Of a DNA stretch of 64,000 nucleotides, positions 24,378 to 37,941 are shown piece by piece (position 1 is the stretch's first letter; every line of letters begins with the position of its first letter). The translations under genes and the position numbers were made by a program. Below the pieces are notes generated by a model that was given only the letters and a program-made list of their open reading frames with translations, did not search any database and was not told where the DNA came from. The stretch lies in the NCBI GenBank assembly GCA_025677815.1, contig JAIXMP010000005.1, positions 496,001-560,000 on the forward strand, written 5' to 3'. Origin of the DNA: Phascolomyces articulosus (taxonomy: Eukaryota > Mucoromycota > Mucoromycetes > Mucorales > Lichtheimiaceae).

Positions 24378-24581
24378 ATGACCCAACCTTTAAAGACAAC
24401 ATCGACCCATTCTGGTGAATTGCCTATTGGTGCTGACGGAAAACCACTCAAGCCATGCTGTGCTTGTCCTGAAACTAAGAAAGTCCGTGATCGTTGTATT
24501 TTCGATAATGGCGAAGAGAATTGTCAAGATCTTATTAATGCTCACCTGAAATGTATGCGCGATCTTGGATTCAAGATTTAA
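24378..24581 (+). CDS. COX17: Cytochrome c oxidase copper chaperone COX17 (67 aa, single exon)
   Basis: This small soluble protein of the mitochondrial intermembrane space hands Cu(I) to SCO1 and COX11 for cytochrome c oxidase assembly. The diagnostic core is complete: [17 protein letters not shown] with the Cu-binding CC pair, then [20 protein letters not shown], giving the twin CX9C helical hairpin. The 67-aa length matches the family. A short charged/Thr N-terminus has no cleavable presequence, as expected for a MIA40-imported protein. No intron is seen. A possible divergent frame starts 24 bp upstream. Confidence 0.95.
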   Translation: MTQPLKTTSTHSGELPIGADGKPLKPCCACPETKKVRDRCIFDNGEENCQDLINAHLKCMRDLGFKI

Positions 24582-25836
24582 ATATATTCACCTTATCGAG
24601 ACCTTTATACAGCATACAGTATACTCCCCTTGAACGATTCATAACTACTTTATAGACATTCATAATTTTTTCTTATTCAAAAAAAAAGACCTCCCTTCTA
24701 AACAACACCCTATTCTCCCGGTTAAATGTATATCAATTCCCTATAATTCCGCCCATACAAAAAGAAATAGCAAACAAATATGTAATATTTCATCATTTTT
24801 TTTAACAAAAAATATATAAGTATCTCTATCCATATGATGTTATTATGAAAGTGTGTGTTTATTAAGAAAATAAATGAAGCTACATCATTTCTAATGGAAA
24901 ATAGATAATATTACAAATTGACAGGAAAGAGATACGTTTTTTTTTGTGGGATGATAATTTGAAACGCCTCTTTCGACCAATAATGAAAAGTGGCATATAT
25001 GCCAATATTACATTGCTCTATGAGTATATACGTAAAATATCTTTTCTGCCAAGGTGATGCTATAGACAACCTTTGATATTATACAAAACTATGGTAGTAG
25101 TTCTTTTTTAGGTTGCATAATAGTGATACCTGATGTTGCCGTTTTTTGAGTGACCCCATTCCGATTGATTGGATCGATTTTGAAGGGTAGTTATTCTCCT
25201 CTGGTAGGATATTCTATCTTAGTTTTAGTTGGACAAAAAAAAACCAATAGTAGCATTGTTGTATTACGCAAATCCACTACTAAATGTATACGTGATTCTT
25301 TCTTCTATATGTTTTGCTTATAAGTGGTACTATGCTAAAATAAGCCATGTAGGTGAGTAAAATAATATTAGCTAAATTTTACACAGGAAGGAAAGAGAAG
25401 ATTAAAGAAGTTTTTTTTAATACTATTTTATTCTTTTCAATTTCATCATAAAAAAAATGCTAACTACTAAATAGTAGATCATATAATTTAATATTTTGCT
25501 ATAACACGAATATTTAGTTTCATATTTAGAAATGATCCAGCAAGTTCGAGAGGAAGAGAAGAAACGTGGAAATGATGAGAGGGAGGCGACAGAATGACAG
25601 GAGAGAAAAGAAAAAGGCGATCAAAAAATAAAATGATAATAATATAATAATAATAAATATAATAATGTTATTTGTTGTTGTTGTTGTTGTTGTCGTTAAT
25701 TGTTATGAATTAATATTACAAGATATTATTTTAAAAAGTGAAAGAAGGAGTATTGGTTCGAGAGAAAAAGATTAAAAAAAGATAGACTATATAAGAATTA
25801 AAAATGGAGAGGAGAGAGAAGGAAAAAAAAGTACAT
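24582..25836. other. Convergent 3' flanks of COX17 and the permease; AT-rich
   Basis: No credible gene. It holds AT-rich sequence and a purine-rich stretch near 25540-25620. Confidence 0.65.
25672..25692. repeat. (TTG)n microsatellite
   Basis: Seven TTG units in the 3' flank of the permease gene, interrupted afterwards by TCG. Confidence 0.85.
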
Positions 25837-28096
25837 TTAACTACGGTTTTGGTAATCGTAATCTTGAACTGGATAAACTTCTTCCTTGGATTGTTCAGCA
25901 TGAGCATGGACTTCAGCAAAGCGACCAATAGGATCACGATGTAACTTGGAGTGACGAATACTATAAGAGAAGTAGACGATCCAACCGACACCCATCCATA
26001 CGAACAAACGCCAAATGGTGGAGACTTCAGCAACAGCAATCAAAAGGACACAAATGACCATACCAATGACAGGGAAGATGATAAAGAAGATGCGACCACC
26101 TGGAATCTTGAACCAACGTTCTACATCAGGACGAGTGAAGCGCAAGACAATGACACCACAATGGACAATGAAGAAAGCAAGCAAGGTACCAACAGAGGTC
26201 ATGTTACCGAGCAAATCAACGGGCAAGATAGCCGATAAAATAGCTGTGATAGAACCCACAAGAATGGTGGACATGTAAGGAGTCTTGAAACGAGGATGGA
26301 CCTTGGCAAAGATAGCAGGGACCAAACCATCCTTAGCCATGGAGTAAAAGACACGAGTTTGACCAAGCATAGTAATCAACAAGACAGAGGACAAACCAGC
26401 CAAGGCACCAAGAATGGTAATAACCTTGAGCCACATCCAGCTTTGTTCAGTACGTCTTTCAACAGCTTCAATGGCAGTAATGACGGGAGTAGGTGTGTTA
26501 AGTTCAGTGTAGTGAGCAGCACCAGTCATGACGGTACAGAAACCAATGTAAAGAACAGTGGTGACAATAAGAGAGCCAATAATACCGATGGGTAAATCAC
26601 GCTTGGGGTTCTTGGCTTCCATGGCAGCAGTGGTGACAGAGTCAAAACCGATGTAGGCAAAGAAAACAGTTGTTGCTGCCGCAAATATACCCGGCGCACC
26701 AAAGAAATGCCAATCACCAGAAGTGTTTGGTGGGACATAGGGATTATAGTTTTCCTTATCAACGAAACCACAGAGAGCAAAGATGAACATGACGACGACA
26801 ATAAGCTTGATGACGACAATGACAGCATTAACCCAAGACGATTGTTGAATACTATCATTATTTTTAAAAGTAGGAAAGTGAATAAGAGAATGGTTAAGTT
26901 TGTGTTGTGGGAACTTGAGAAGAATAAAAAAAATAGACACATGTTATAGTTGAAAAGCTTACCCAATGCAAAGAACGATGGTGACAATGATGATGACAAC
27001 GAAACCAGGAACATTAAAGGCATGACCTTCTTCATAATAGATACGAGCAGGATTTTCTTGCCAAATGACAGTGGGTTCGGTCCAGCTATCAGCAAAGTGG
27101 ATATCAAATAATTCAAAGAACTTTTTAAAGTAACCGGACCAGCCGACACCAACTATTATTTGCGGATAACAAAATTGTATTAGTATTATTATTTTTTTTT
27201 CTAGGGTTGCACATATAAAATGATGGGTTGATAGGGATTATATATTATGTATATTACCTGTAGCAGCTCCGACCATGTATTCTAAAACTAAATCCCAACC
27301 TAAAGTCCAACCTACGAACTAATGAAGAAAAGCAAAACATATCGATGTTAGTATTAAGAAGTAATGTTTGAAAGATAGGAAAACTGTTAATAATATTTAC
27401 CTCGCCCATAGTTGCGTAAGCATAAGTATAAGCTGAACCAGATACTGGAATCATAGAGGCCAATTCAGAGTAACTCAATGCAGCAAAACCTATTTTTGTT
27501 TGATGATCATTTAGTTTATCTTTTTTCAATTTTCATTATCATGGGTATATTTATTATACGCACCAGAAGCAAATGCAGCAACGATGAAAGAGACAGTAAC
27601 AGCAGGTCCAGCGTTCTGAGCAGCAGCTTGACCAGAAAGCACAAAGATACCTATTATTTAATAGGGATAGGAGTAAAGCAGAATATTGAATGAATAAATT
27701 GTCAAATTTTTCTACTCCTCGATCGTTTCATTGTTTTCTTATTTTGTTTCGTTGTTGATGCTGTTGTTGACATATAGTATGAGATGGGATAATTGACACA
27801 TTACCAGTTCCAATAATAGCACCAATACCAATGAAAATCAACTGCCACCAGTTCAAGTATTGTCGAAGTTCAGTATTAGCATATTCAGCAAGTAAAAGTT
27901 CAACAGGTTTCAAAGAACCAAGACGTCGTCCCCAATATTGAAAACCTGATTCATCGGGTCGACGTAAATAGCTTGCAGGATCAACCTTGGCATAGCGTGC
28001 TTGGAAATCACTCAAGAAACCACCTCCAGATGATTGTTTAACACCTTCTTCGATGTGTACACCGGCACCATGAGGACCGTCCTTTATATCATCCAT
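25837..28096 (-). CDS. APC-superfamily amino acid permease, CAT-like (6 exons, ~577 aa)
   Basis: Exons on the minus strand: 28096-27805, 27650-27564, 27489-27401, 27318-27258, 27152-26963, 26851-25837; phases agree throughout. It is an integral membrane transporter, probably importing amino acids. Key signatures: IGIGAIIGTGIFVLSG (first membrane helix, substrate carboxylate site), LSYSELASMIPVSGSAYTYA (third) and VFFAYIGFDSVTTAAMEAKN (sixth, containing the FAYxGFD motif). At least twelve hydrophobic segments are visible. The soluble N-terminus (about 85 aa) and short charged C-terminal tail lack obvious domains. The motif set fits the cationic amino acid transporter (CAT) branch better than the yeast YAT permeases; substrate specificity is inferred. 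GC content is higher than in the flanks. Confidence 0.92.
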
Positions 28097-31000
28097 GATT
28101 GGAAATAAAAGGGTTGTTTAGAGGAAATGAAAAAGTAAGAAGAAAAAAAGAAAAGAAGAAAAGAAGAAAGCGTGAGATTATTTTTTCTGATCTACTAAAA
28201 AGCTTTTATCTGTTTGTTATCGCCCGAAATAAAGGTGTGGTAATGTTTTAGGGAAGTACGTAGTGTGTAAAGTAATAAGGAAAAAAAAAACTTCTGAGTA
28301 TATAGCAACTATAAGTATAAAATAGTACTACTCAACAACAATTATTTCACATAGAAATATATAATTATCATCCTTAACAACAAGAAAATATAAAAATATG
28401 AGACGGTCTTTCTAATCATATAGTAATGAAGAGATACGTTATTATAATATATAAAGGTGATACGATCCAACTATTAACTATTATACTAATAGATATCACA
28501 ACCATATAATTTTAACCTTTTGGTGTAATCATTATAATAATAGGTTAATCAAAGAACATTATTATATCATTCTATACTTTTCTTTTTTCTTACTCTTGAA
28601 AGTTCATAATCATAACTTGAACGTTGTTATAATGAGATATACATTTTTATTTCACACAAAATACTATGCACGAATAATACGCTATAATCATCATCAACTT
28701 TTACAATCTAATTCATTTTCGGATCAAAATCAAATGTATTACAGTTGTGTTTAGTTTGGAAGCAAGTTGGAGTCTTTTATTTCTTTCTTGTGTCTCCATT
28801 CCAACACTTCCATTCACCAAGATAAGGAACAGTTTTTTTTATCGTCTCAATATTCTTGACAATCTCATCCAAAAAAGGAATTTTGTAGCTCTTCTCAAGT
28901 GTCATGCGCACATTTGATCTTAAAAAGGAAAATCAGAGTTACTCGGGTTCATGTGAGGTAACCCATCACAAATTCTCGGTAATAAACACATTATTATTTA
29001 TCAAATGCCTGCCTTTTTCGGTGGGCTGTGTGGGTTTCTCGTGTGTTAAGGTTACTTCTCATAAAAAATCCCTTTTGAGAATCACGTTTCATTCCAAAAG
29101 TCTTGTTTTTGATTACAACCTTACTATTACAACCACTACTACCACCATTTAAGATTCAGATCAAAGAAAATATTTTTTTTATGCTATTCAAACTTATTAT
29201 CACGCCATTATTATGATAATATTGTTGTTACTGTATAGCTGATTCTATTTTTTTTAAAAAAAAGTAGTACATGTTCCTATTTTTGATACATTATAACAAT
29301 AAAAATAAATGTTATATTAAAAAATAAAGAAAAAATGGCTTTGATCCACTCACTACTACTAGTAGTTTGATAAAATAATATTAAGTACCTCAACAGAATA
29401 AAAAAGGTTAAGATCGCTAGTTCGAATACGGAAACTTTATCCTAAAACAATTATCTCGTAGGTAATACACCCTGAAAGTGAAAAAAAAAATGGATGGGCT
29501 AGGGTCAATCATGTATGTGTTTATGTTATATATATTGGGCTGGAACCATTAAGAAAAAGGGATTTTCTTATTGGATAATAAGAAAGACTTTTAGGACACC
29601 AGGTCATGATTTATAATTACACAAATGAACGAAGAAATCAAAATTCGCGGAAGAGACCTTTATGGTTGAGAAGAGTAAAATAATAATATATATATAAAGA
29701 TGATCAGGCCAAGCAATCATTATGAAGATGATAGATCATAAATCATAAAAAAAATCATTCTTTGCCGAATATCCTTAGTGACATGTAAGTTTATTTTTCT
29801 TCTTGATATGATATTCAGATATGTAACAAGAAGAATTATATATGTTGTGTTGCTAAATATATATTATTTTATACCAATGATGGTAAATGAAAAAAAAAGT
29901 TATAATAGTAGGCATGTGTCCTCTCCTCTTCTTTATTTTCCTTCTTATAAGACAGTTATGTGTATTTTCTTATTCTTCTTTTTTTTCCCTTCTTTTTAAC
30001 CACCAATTATTGGCTCCATTGGTAAAGTTTAAGATAACTGACTTCATATGATAAGTAAACCATCCAAGGGCCAGTTTTAACATGGGTCGATCAGATCAAC
30101 ATAGTAGTTTTGTTTATATATAAAAGCAACAACATAATAGACTTTATTATTATTATGAAATACTAGATGATAGAAAGAGAAAAATTGAATAAGATTGTAA
30201 AAAAGATACCCTTTAAAAAATAGAATCCTTATTTGTATCATAATATGGTAAGGATCACAAAAATATATAATGAACAACGCTATCCATTCCCCATCCAATC
30301 TAGCCAACTTATGGTTTGGCGTTACACGAAAATCTTACTTTGAGTTACTTTTGTGTTTATTATTTCTAAAAGAACTAAAGTTATTTCTGATTGATTTAGT
30401 ATAGTCCTTATTATTCTTTTGTAATAAAAGGATGGCTCAGCAAATAATATGATACTTTATTATTATTCCCTTATAAGATACCATGATAGCTTAAGTAATG
30501 ATCAAGGATGAACCCCTTTTTTTTTATTAATCAAGTATGTTCAAGACAAACAAGATAACAGACTGATAATAATATTAAGAAATCCAGGGATGATTAGTAT
30601 TATTATTAATAGGAATAAACTAATAATAATCATCCTATGATATACGCACAGACCGCTCTTATATGTATGAAAGATTTTATATTTATGGTTCCCGTTCCTT
30701 TGGAAAAAAAAAAGGTAGTTGTTTACTTTTATCGACTACTTCTTTTAACATTCGTCTCAATAATAAAATAACTATGATTACATATATAAGAAAAGAAGTT
30801 ATATCTTATCTTTAAGGGACAGCAGGTAGAAAAAGGTGTAAAATACTTGATACTATCTTTGAAAGAAGATTTAATGATAGCGGGGTTCATGTTTATAAGA
30901 GATGATAGAGGTATAAGTGTGCTGATCTATCTCTATGCTTTTACCAAAAACTTACATTTTGTGGCCACTTTTAACTCAATCTTACTATTTTTTTTTTCAA

Positions 31001-34000
31001 GTGGCGACATCTTTTTTGCTATCTAGAGTAATAGCATATGAGAGAATCATCAACGACAATAAGTTGGTAACAAGAATGGAGAATTGACTATGATAATAGT
31101 TAATTTTTTTTATAAAGGAAAGTAAGAATTTCGTAAAGTTCTTTCAAATTGCTGCATAAATTTTATTTTGCCTCCTTTTTTTTCATTAAACATCAGTTTC
31201 CGTCTAGCCGTTGTGAAAAAATCTCTGGTAATGGTAAATAAAAAAGTAACAGTTTGAATGATGTCGGATGAAGCTGTAAAAAAAATGTTACATTCAATTA
31301 AAAGTTACACAATCAGCGATGTTTTTCTTTTTATTGTTTTACAAAAAGATAACGGGGAAAGAAATCGTTCTACTAAGTTAGCAAATGACGATAAACACTC
31401 TTCTGTGCCTAAACAATCATGCTTCACTGTCCCTGGTTGTTTTTTCTTTCATTAAGTAAAGAAACAAAACAAGTCATTCAATATAAACAAAAAGCCTTGT
31501 TCATAATACCAACCAATATAAATAGTCAAAAAGTTCGCACGGACAAAAAACAAACAAGCAACAGCGCCTTGATGTTGTTCTTCAAGTTAAAGAATTCAAC
31601 CCACTAAAAGATATTACGTTTATCGTGTGAACTATTTCATCGCTTAAAACACTTGGCAAATTAATGTGATGCTGCTTACGTATGCAAACAGTGTTTTAAG
31701 TTTACTTACTATACTTTATTCTCGTGCCTCCAATCAAGACATGGGGTACTGCGCGGTGTAAGTAAAAATACATCCTCATCCTCATCTTTAGTATCCTCTT
31801 CGTCATCATCATGAGCAAATGTTTTTTTTTATGATGACATGAATGTTTTCCATATTTTCTTATGGAAAAATGGCGTGCGAACAAAACATCTAAGACGATC
31901 TATGATGTATCTATATCAAATTAAAAATGTAAAAAGAGAGAAAAAAAAAAGAGTTAGTTTCGATCATTATTTTTACAAGACGACGTGTGATCTAAATCGT
32001 AAAAAAAAAAAAAAAAAAACGTGCGTCCTATTATTATCTTTTTCACATAAATCATTGATTTGAACCATACGATGGTGAACCATCCTATGAACAATAATAA
32101 TAATAGTCTACTATCAGTGGACCATTCAATAGAAATCAAATTGACATTGTGTTTAGGTTGTACATCATTATTATTGATATGTAAAAAAAGGTGAGATACG
32201 TACTTTTTTTTTCTTTATTTGCTAAACTACCATTAGAAGGACAGAATTGTTGGAAAATTTATTTCTACATTCGGATAAGAATTGGGAAAGATATTGTATT
32301 GATAAAGTGTATCATATATCCATTCGAATCTATCTATCGTCATTCGTAACTAAGTTCACAGCAACCACATTTACCGGATCATGAATTCTTTATAGAATGT
32401 CATCGTTGTTCTTTGTTGTCGCTGCATGAATAATTTTATATACCATAACAAGTAATTTGATAGTGATGAGATGTTGTTTTTACCTTATCAATTCATGTCT
32501 TCTTTTACCTCTCTTGAACCATTCGGAATAATTGAGTTCTTTGTTGGGCTGCATCACCCTGTACGTATTTAAATTTTTCTATATATTTTACAATCTCCTC
32601 TGCCTTCCAGGACGTTTAGCATTTCTTGCTGTGTTTAGTTATAGCTGTGTTTAGTTATAGCTGTGTTTAGTGATAAATATTTCTGTTTTGTTTATTTGGA
32701 TGCATTACTAAACGAATACATGACTTTTATTTGTTTCACTAAATGGCTAAACATGGCTTAGATACACAATCCAACTCTTCTCTTCCCTTGCAACCACATA
32801 ACTCTCATTCGTTCGGTTAAGTCACTGTATTGTGTAACTCCAATCCATCCCACAGCAGCATCGACCACATGCCTTCCATTGATTTTTTTTTCAAGTCTTC
32901 ATCATTTCACACACCTTCTTCTATCCACTTGACATTGGGAATGGGAAAGGGAAACATTAACCAGAAACCTGGTTCAGCTGTGTCCCCTCCATTCCATTCA
33001 TAATGGATAATAAAAGGGGGCTTGGTAAAAAAAAAAGTAGGAATAATAGTGAAATGGATGTGTGAATTAGGAAAACAATAGGCCAATAATTTAAATTCCA
33101 TTTTACCATTGTAACTTCTTTAAATCGTAATCAAAATACATATTACACCAGAATGGGCTAAGAAAAAAAAACGAACATACGTAAGGTATTGTTCTTGTAG
33201 GACAATTTTAAATCTGTACGTTTTATAATAATTCATTTGGAAATACAACATGTTACCTCCACAATAATGGCATTTATTGGATGCAGCTTAATAAGTGAAA
33301 TTTATTATTGATTGAGAAAAAGAATAGATCGAAAGGTTAATTTTATAATAATCGTAATTATAAAAGCTTAGTATGATTGATAAGATTTTCTTTTTTTAAT
33401 TGTTTTATTATTCAAAAATTATAAGATGAAGTGATGATGACTATTTATTATAATGATCCAATTGTTTTCCTTGTTATTAGAATATTCATAATAGTTTATA
33501 TATATAAAGTATATGGGACTAGTACTAGACAAGTCAAACTAGATAATATAGGAAGAATATTGAAGACTAGTGTATCGCGTGGCAATGAGATATAGTAGTA
33601 AACTTTGATATATTTCTATCATCTCCATTTTTTCTTCTTTTTTCTTTTTGGTGCGTTCATACATAGTTTAGTTTGTATTTGATTAGTTTTTATATTTGTG
33701 GGAAGTTTGTTAATTCTAAATGTACAAAATAAAAGAAGTAGCAGAGGGAGGGGGAGAGGTGGTGGAGATGGTAGTGAAAAGGGGCACGGGTTCCTCATTA
33801 GGTATTGGTTTCTTTCATTGAATTGAGAATACATATTTTTTGTGTGAAACATAATACAACAGGTGATTTTAGTGATACGCCATTTAAAGATTATCTAACA
33901 ACATTAAGATGGAACTACGACTATACTAAACGACACCATTTGTTATTATTACGATAAACTCTTTCTTTTCTTTTTCAAACTGCTTTTTTTCTAATTGCTA

Positions 34001-36490
34001 TTTTGTTAATCATAATTTCACTATTATAATAAATAAGCGTTATAACAATGAATTCTTTGATAATATATGAATGGAGCGAGTTGGTCATTCGATGGACGGT
34101 TTTTATTGGTGCTTTCAATGAAGAATCTTAGAAACCCTTTAATTTATCAAACTCTCAGTAACTGCGTATAATAAAAAATGGTTTCAAACATTTATACCCT
34201 CTTCTGTTACTACTATCACCATAATATTGACTAAAAAAAAAGGAGGAGGAAAAATATATGTTAGCTTGAAAATTCTATGGTGGTGGAAGGGGCCATACGT
34301 AGACATAGAAAATCTTCTTAATTCTATATAAGATAAAGTGGCATCACAACATCAATCACAACAGATTCCAATATAGTATGGTGCTAATGTTTTTATACCA
34401 TTCGTATATTTATACACATTACTTTTACAAATTATATTTTATAACCCATCTTTTCTATTTTTATTTTTTATTTTTTTGTCATATTATTATTACACTATAG
34501 ACATCAAGATACCGTGGGGAGAAAAAGGGCAACACCTACTACCTTATTAATATATACATCTTTAAGACCTAAAGTTATTACATATTTTCTTTTTCTAGTA
34601 ATAATCGCTATATATATTATAGCTTTGTTTTTCTTTTATATATTTATGAAACAATTTAAGATTTAATGTGATCCATGAATAGATAGGAGCTAAACAGCTT
34701 TGTGATTTTTTTTTTTTGAATTAGAAAATATATAAATAAATAATGGCTAATATGATATTTGGAGACAGTAACTATTTCAACATTAACGTTCATAACAACA
34801 ATTCACTTCTTGATGTGGCATAAAATCATGGTCCTAAAATTTGAATAGTACCACAACATATACTGATAAATGATAACAATAAAGCGACTAAATGGATTTC
34901 TGGGGATTTTGCAAAAGAAATCAACTTCCTTTATATCTTTTATAGATGTATGTAACACGTATACGTATCTAATAATAATGAAGGAATATTAACATTTTGG
35001 ATCAACAACCTGTCCCAATAAAAGAAAATATGACTCAAAAGATCAACAAATATTTGACATGTCACAGATTTCTTCTTTTTTTTTTTTCTTGCACAGATAA
35101 AAAAAAATATATCATCTCAACTATAAAATGATGCCACCATACTCCTTTGCTATTAGACCAAATATTTTTGTCATATTACGTACGTATAGTAATATATAAA
35201 TAATAAAGTTCTTTATTGAGTACTATTTACAGTTGTCTTTCTATTATCTATTTATTTTTACTATCCACATTTGTTTAAGGGATGCGATACAGTTTCTTTT
35301 TCTTGTTCTATTTTTTTTTATATATAACTAACATTTTTATAAATCTGATCTATGCGATTTTTTTCCAAGTCATATACTTTAAACAGAACAGAGCTTCCTT
35401 TGAATCAGCAGAAATGAATCCTGAAATTGTATATAATTTTTGTGAAATATTCAGCTTATTATAATGTTGTACATATAACAGAAAGTAAATTGATGCTCAC
35501 TCTTCATTCATAGGGAAACAGTAACTTGATTATTATTGTTGTTATTACTACTGCTAATAATATAAAACAAAGTCGCATATGTTTTCTTTCTGTTAATTGC
35601 ATGAATAAATTTTTGTTTCCCTAAAACCAACGCGAACAGGTCATGTTCCTAGGTTTCGAGGTGTTGCTGTCATTATGATATGCAGTTGTTATTGTCCAAA
35701 TAATAAAAAGAGGACAAGGGGAAAAAATATAATGAAAGTAGCATTATTCTTCAAATGATACAGATCTTATAAACATTTTTTCTTTATTTAGGTAAGAAAC
35801 ATTTTGTCGTCCCCCCCCCACTTCCTCGTCGAGCATATCCTTGCCGTGCACAATAGATAGACGCACTCTCTTGTTATCTAATGCAGAATATTTCTAGCCT
35901 TTGGGAAATGTTAGAAAGGTTGGAGATATGATATCAAACACATGAGAACAACCATTTTTTTCGAGTATGTTGTGCTTGAACAACGTGTTCACTGAAATGA
36001 CTGATACACTTGCTATATCATTTTTATCTATGAACATGACCGCATTTGCTAGTGTTGACAACAGAGAAAGTAAATAGACAGAATTTCCACATATAGAGTC
36101 ATATAGGTCTATACAGCAGGATGGATAGGAGGAAATGCTTCCTTCCCTTGCTATGATATAGACGTGAATAAGTAATATATGATAGTAGGTCCTTATAGAA
36201 ATGCTCTGTTTATTTAGTTCTACATAGTTTACGGTATCCTATTTGGCGCTATATAGCTTGAGGCAATCTATATAGAATTCATGATACTAGAATACCGCCT
36301 ATTCAACCTATTCAATCAATGGAGATATTATATATAAGGAAATATATAGGATTTTTTTTAATAATCTATATAAGATAGTTCTAGCATCACTAGATATTAT
36401 ACCTAACAGGTGAAAAAAAAGCTGTTTTCGTAGCCCCAAACCCGCCTGTACAGAATTGCTAACCATTTTATTTTTATATTTATTTTTATA
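28097..36490. other. Long AT-rich stretch without a convincing gene
   Basis: About 8.4 kb, or 11.4 kb if the island at 36.5-37.9 kb is also non-genic. It contains only short chance frames, many poly-A/T and TA tracts, and a 16-bp triple repeat at 32628-32675. No tRNA, rRNA, transposase or reverse transcriptase frame was recognised. The promoter of the permease is at its left edge. A short C9 run lies at about 35811-35819 beside less AT-rich sequence. Confidence 0.6.
32628..32675. repeat. 16-bp tandem repeat, three copies
   Basis: The unit GCTGTGTTTAGTTATA occurs at 32628-32643 and 32644-32659, with a third copy at 32660-32675 differing at one position (GTGATA). Confidence 0.9.
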
Positions 36491-36491
36491 T

Positions 36492-36689
36492 TTAATTAAA
36501 ATTAAGGAGTCTTTAGGTATTCCAAAAGACTCCATCACAGCCTTGTCGTTCGTCAAGAGCAGATACTATCTTCTGAGAGATAGTATCTCTGTTGATACCC
36601 ATTCCGTCGATGATGACGGTGTCCATGAGGTCACTTTAAAAGAAGCATCAGCGAGACAACAAACCGACAATACCGTAATGTCTTGCTAA
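36492..36689 (+). other. Coding-like open frame of unknown nature
   Basis: A plus-strand frame reads ESLGIPKDSITALSFVKSRY and ends ..TDNTVMSC. Its amino acid mix is unlike the chance frames around it. It contains two inverted repeats: GAGTCTTT/AAAGACTC about 36508-36533 and a perfect 10-bp stem, AGATACTATC, at 36561-36570/36579-36588. I do not recognise it; it is perhaps a fragment of a decayed gene or mobile element. Confidence 0.25.
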
Positions 36690-36827
36690 GAAAACCTCAT
36701 GGCGGCAAGACTGTGACAGGCAGAAGTACAGCTATAAAGTTGTAAATTATTTGGTGGTAAATTTTTATAACTTTTGGGTTTTTTCTATGTTATATCTACA
36801 TCGCCAACTCAAATCTATTTTGCTTAC

Positions 36828-37727
36828 CAAGACATACACCAAAAGCACAAGTGATTTTGGGACTGGTAGTGGGAGGTGGTGGAGCCTCGGATTGGAGGTG
36901 CCATACGGAAGCATGACTGCCTTGATGCAGTCGATAGTTGCCTGGCAGGCAAACATACGCCCGAGTTCGAGCAGCCCTTGCGGGCAAACCTGTATACATG
37001 TAAGGAAGAAAAGTGTTTCAAGTCAGAAAGTGAATAATAAACTCTATATATCTATTGTCTATAGATAGACAAATATGATATATATATTAACAAACAAAAT
37101 TTATATATACCTCGATTTAGCTAGAAGAAACGTGTGTTTCTCATGGTTGGTGCTGACACCAGCAGGGAACGAGGCATGGGATTTGGCATAGGGAAATGAT
37201 GCTTTGATGGTTTTGTGTGATTTATCGGTATTAAATATTCCTATTCCTTTTCCAATATTGAAATATGATTCCCTAGCCATATCATCGCTAAGGCTCCATA
37301 ATTCAACAGATGACCAATTAGCATTTTTATATTGAATACTTGGAAGTGAGTCAAAATCCGTTACAGGTAGGAATTTTGATCTACTGGAGGAAGATGATGG
37401 TGGCGATCCTGATGTTGAGGGCATTCGCTGATAACAAACCCTGCTTATTGCACATTTCATTCACAAACAAAACACCGTCGTTTAATATTCAGTCGTACGT
37501 TTTCTGGGTTGTATATTTTTTGCATTTTCAATCAATCTTTGTCTTGCCTTCAGTAATTGTGGCTGTTGATGATGGAATTGTTTGCATGTTGTATCGAATG
37601 TTTCAACAAGTTTTTCGTGTTTTCCCATGTCATCATTAAAAATGTTATTGGATAAAATTTTATAGAGTAGTTGAATAGTGGAGTTTATCATGTAATTTCT
37701 TTGACATGAAAAGTGGTTTTTGTTCAA
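36828..37727 (-). pseudogene. Coding-like minus-strand segments, possibly a decayed gene
   Basis: Three segments stand out by higher GC. 37727-37482 has an ATG and reads LVETFDTTCKQF. 37460-37111 reads WSSVELWSLSDDMARESYFN and ends at an AG|GTATAT donor. 36989-36828 follows a TATACAG acceptor in matching phase (RFARKGCSNSGVCLPARQ) and ends at a TTG|GTAAGC donor. A TAA separates the first two segments and no terminal exon was found. No family recognised; a retroelement or duplicated-gene relic is possible. Confidence 0.28.
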
Positions 37728-37734
37728 TAATAAA

Positions 37735-37941
37735 ATGTGTCAATGCAAATACAAGTTTGAGGTGTGTGGTACTGAGATGAAAATAGATCGCTCCAGCACT
37801 GAGGAATTATATAAAACTATTTGTTCAGCAAGACAGGAGAGTGGAGCAGCAAACAGAGTGACGACAATGAAGATCATGGAGGGGCTGGACGCTGCCCCAT
37901 CGTTTGAAGACAATACTCATTGGCGCGTCGGTAAAACCTAA
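37735..37941 (+). other. Short coding-like frame, 68 codons
   Basis: It reads MCQCKYKFEVCGTEMKIDRS, then SARQESGAANRVTTMK and ends HWRVGKT. It has higher GC than its surroundings and an ordered residue mix. No homologue is recognised and no intron signals bracket it. Possibly an exon remnant belonging with the 36.5-37.7 kb island. Confidence 0.25.

Noticed and set aside
25951..26595. Plus-strand open frames across the permease
   Set aside because: Antisense shadows of the well-supported minus-strand permease exon; repetitive, hydrophilic composition and no splice logic.
28904..29152. 82-codon plus-strand ORF
   Set aside because: No splice context and no recognisable motif; the end is a (ACT)n-derived Thr run.
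29395..29440. Possible T-arm (AGTTCGAAT)
   Set aside because: No matching acceptor, D or anticodon stems around it.
30009..30080. tRNA-like string starting TGGCTCCATTGGTAAAG
   Set aside because: The D-loop-like start is not followed by a pairing anticodon arm or a GGTTCGA-type T-arm.
31258..31607. Two overlapping plus-strand ORFs in the gene desert
   Set aside because: AT-driven composition, no promoter or splice support and no family features.
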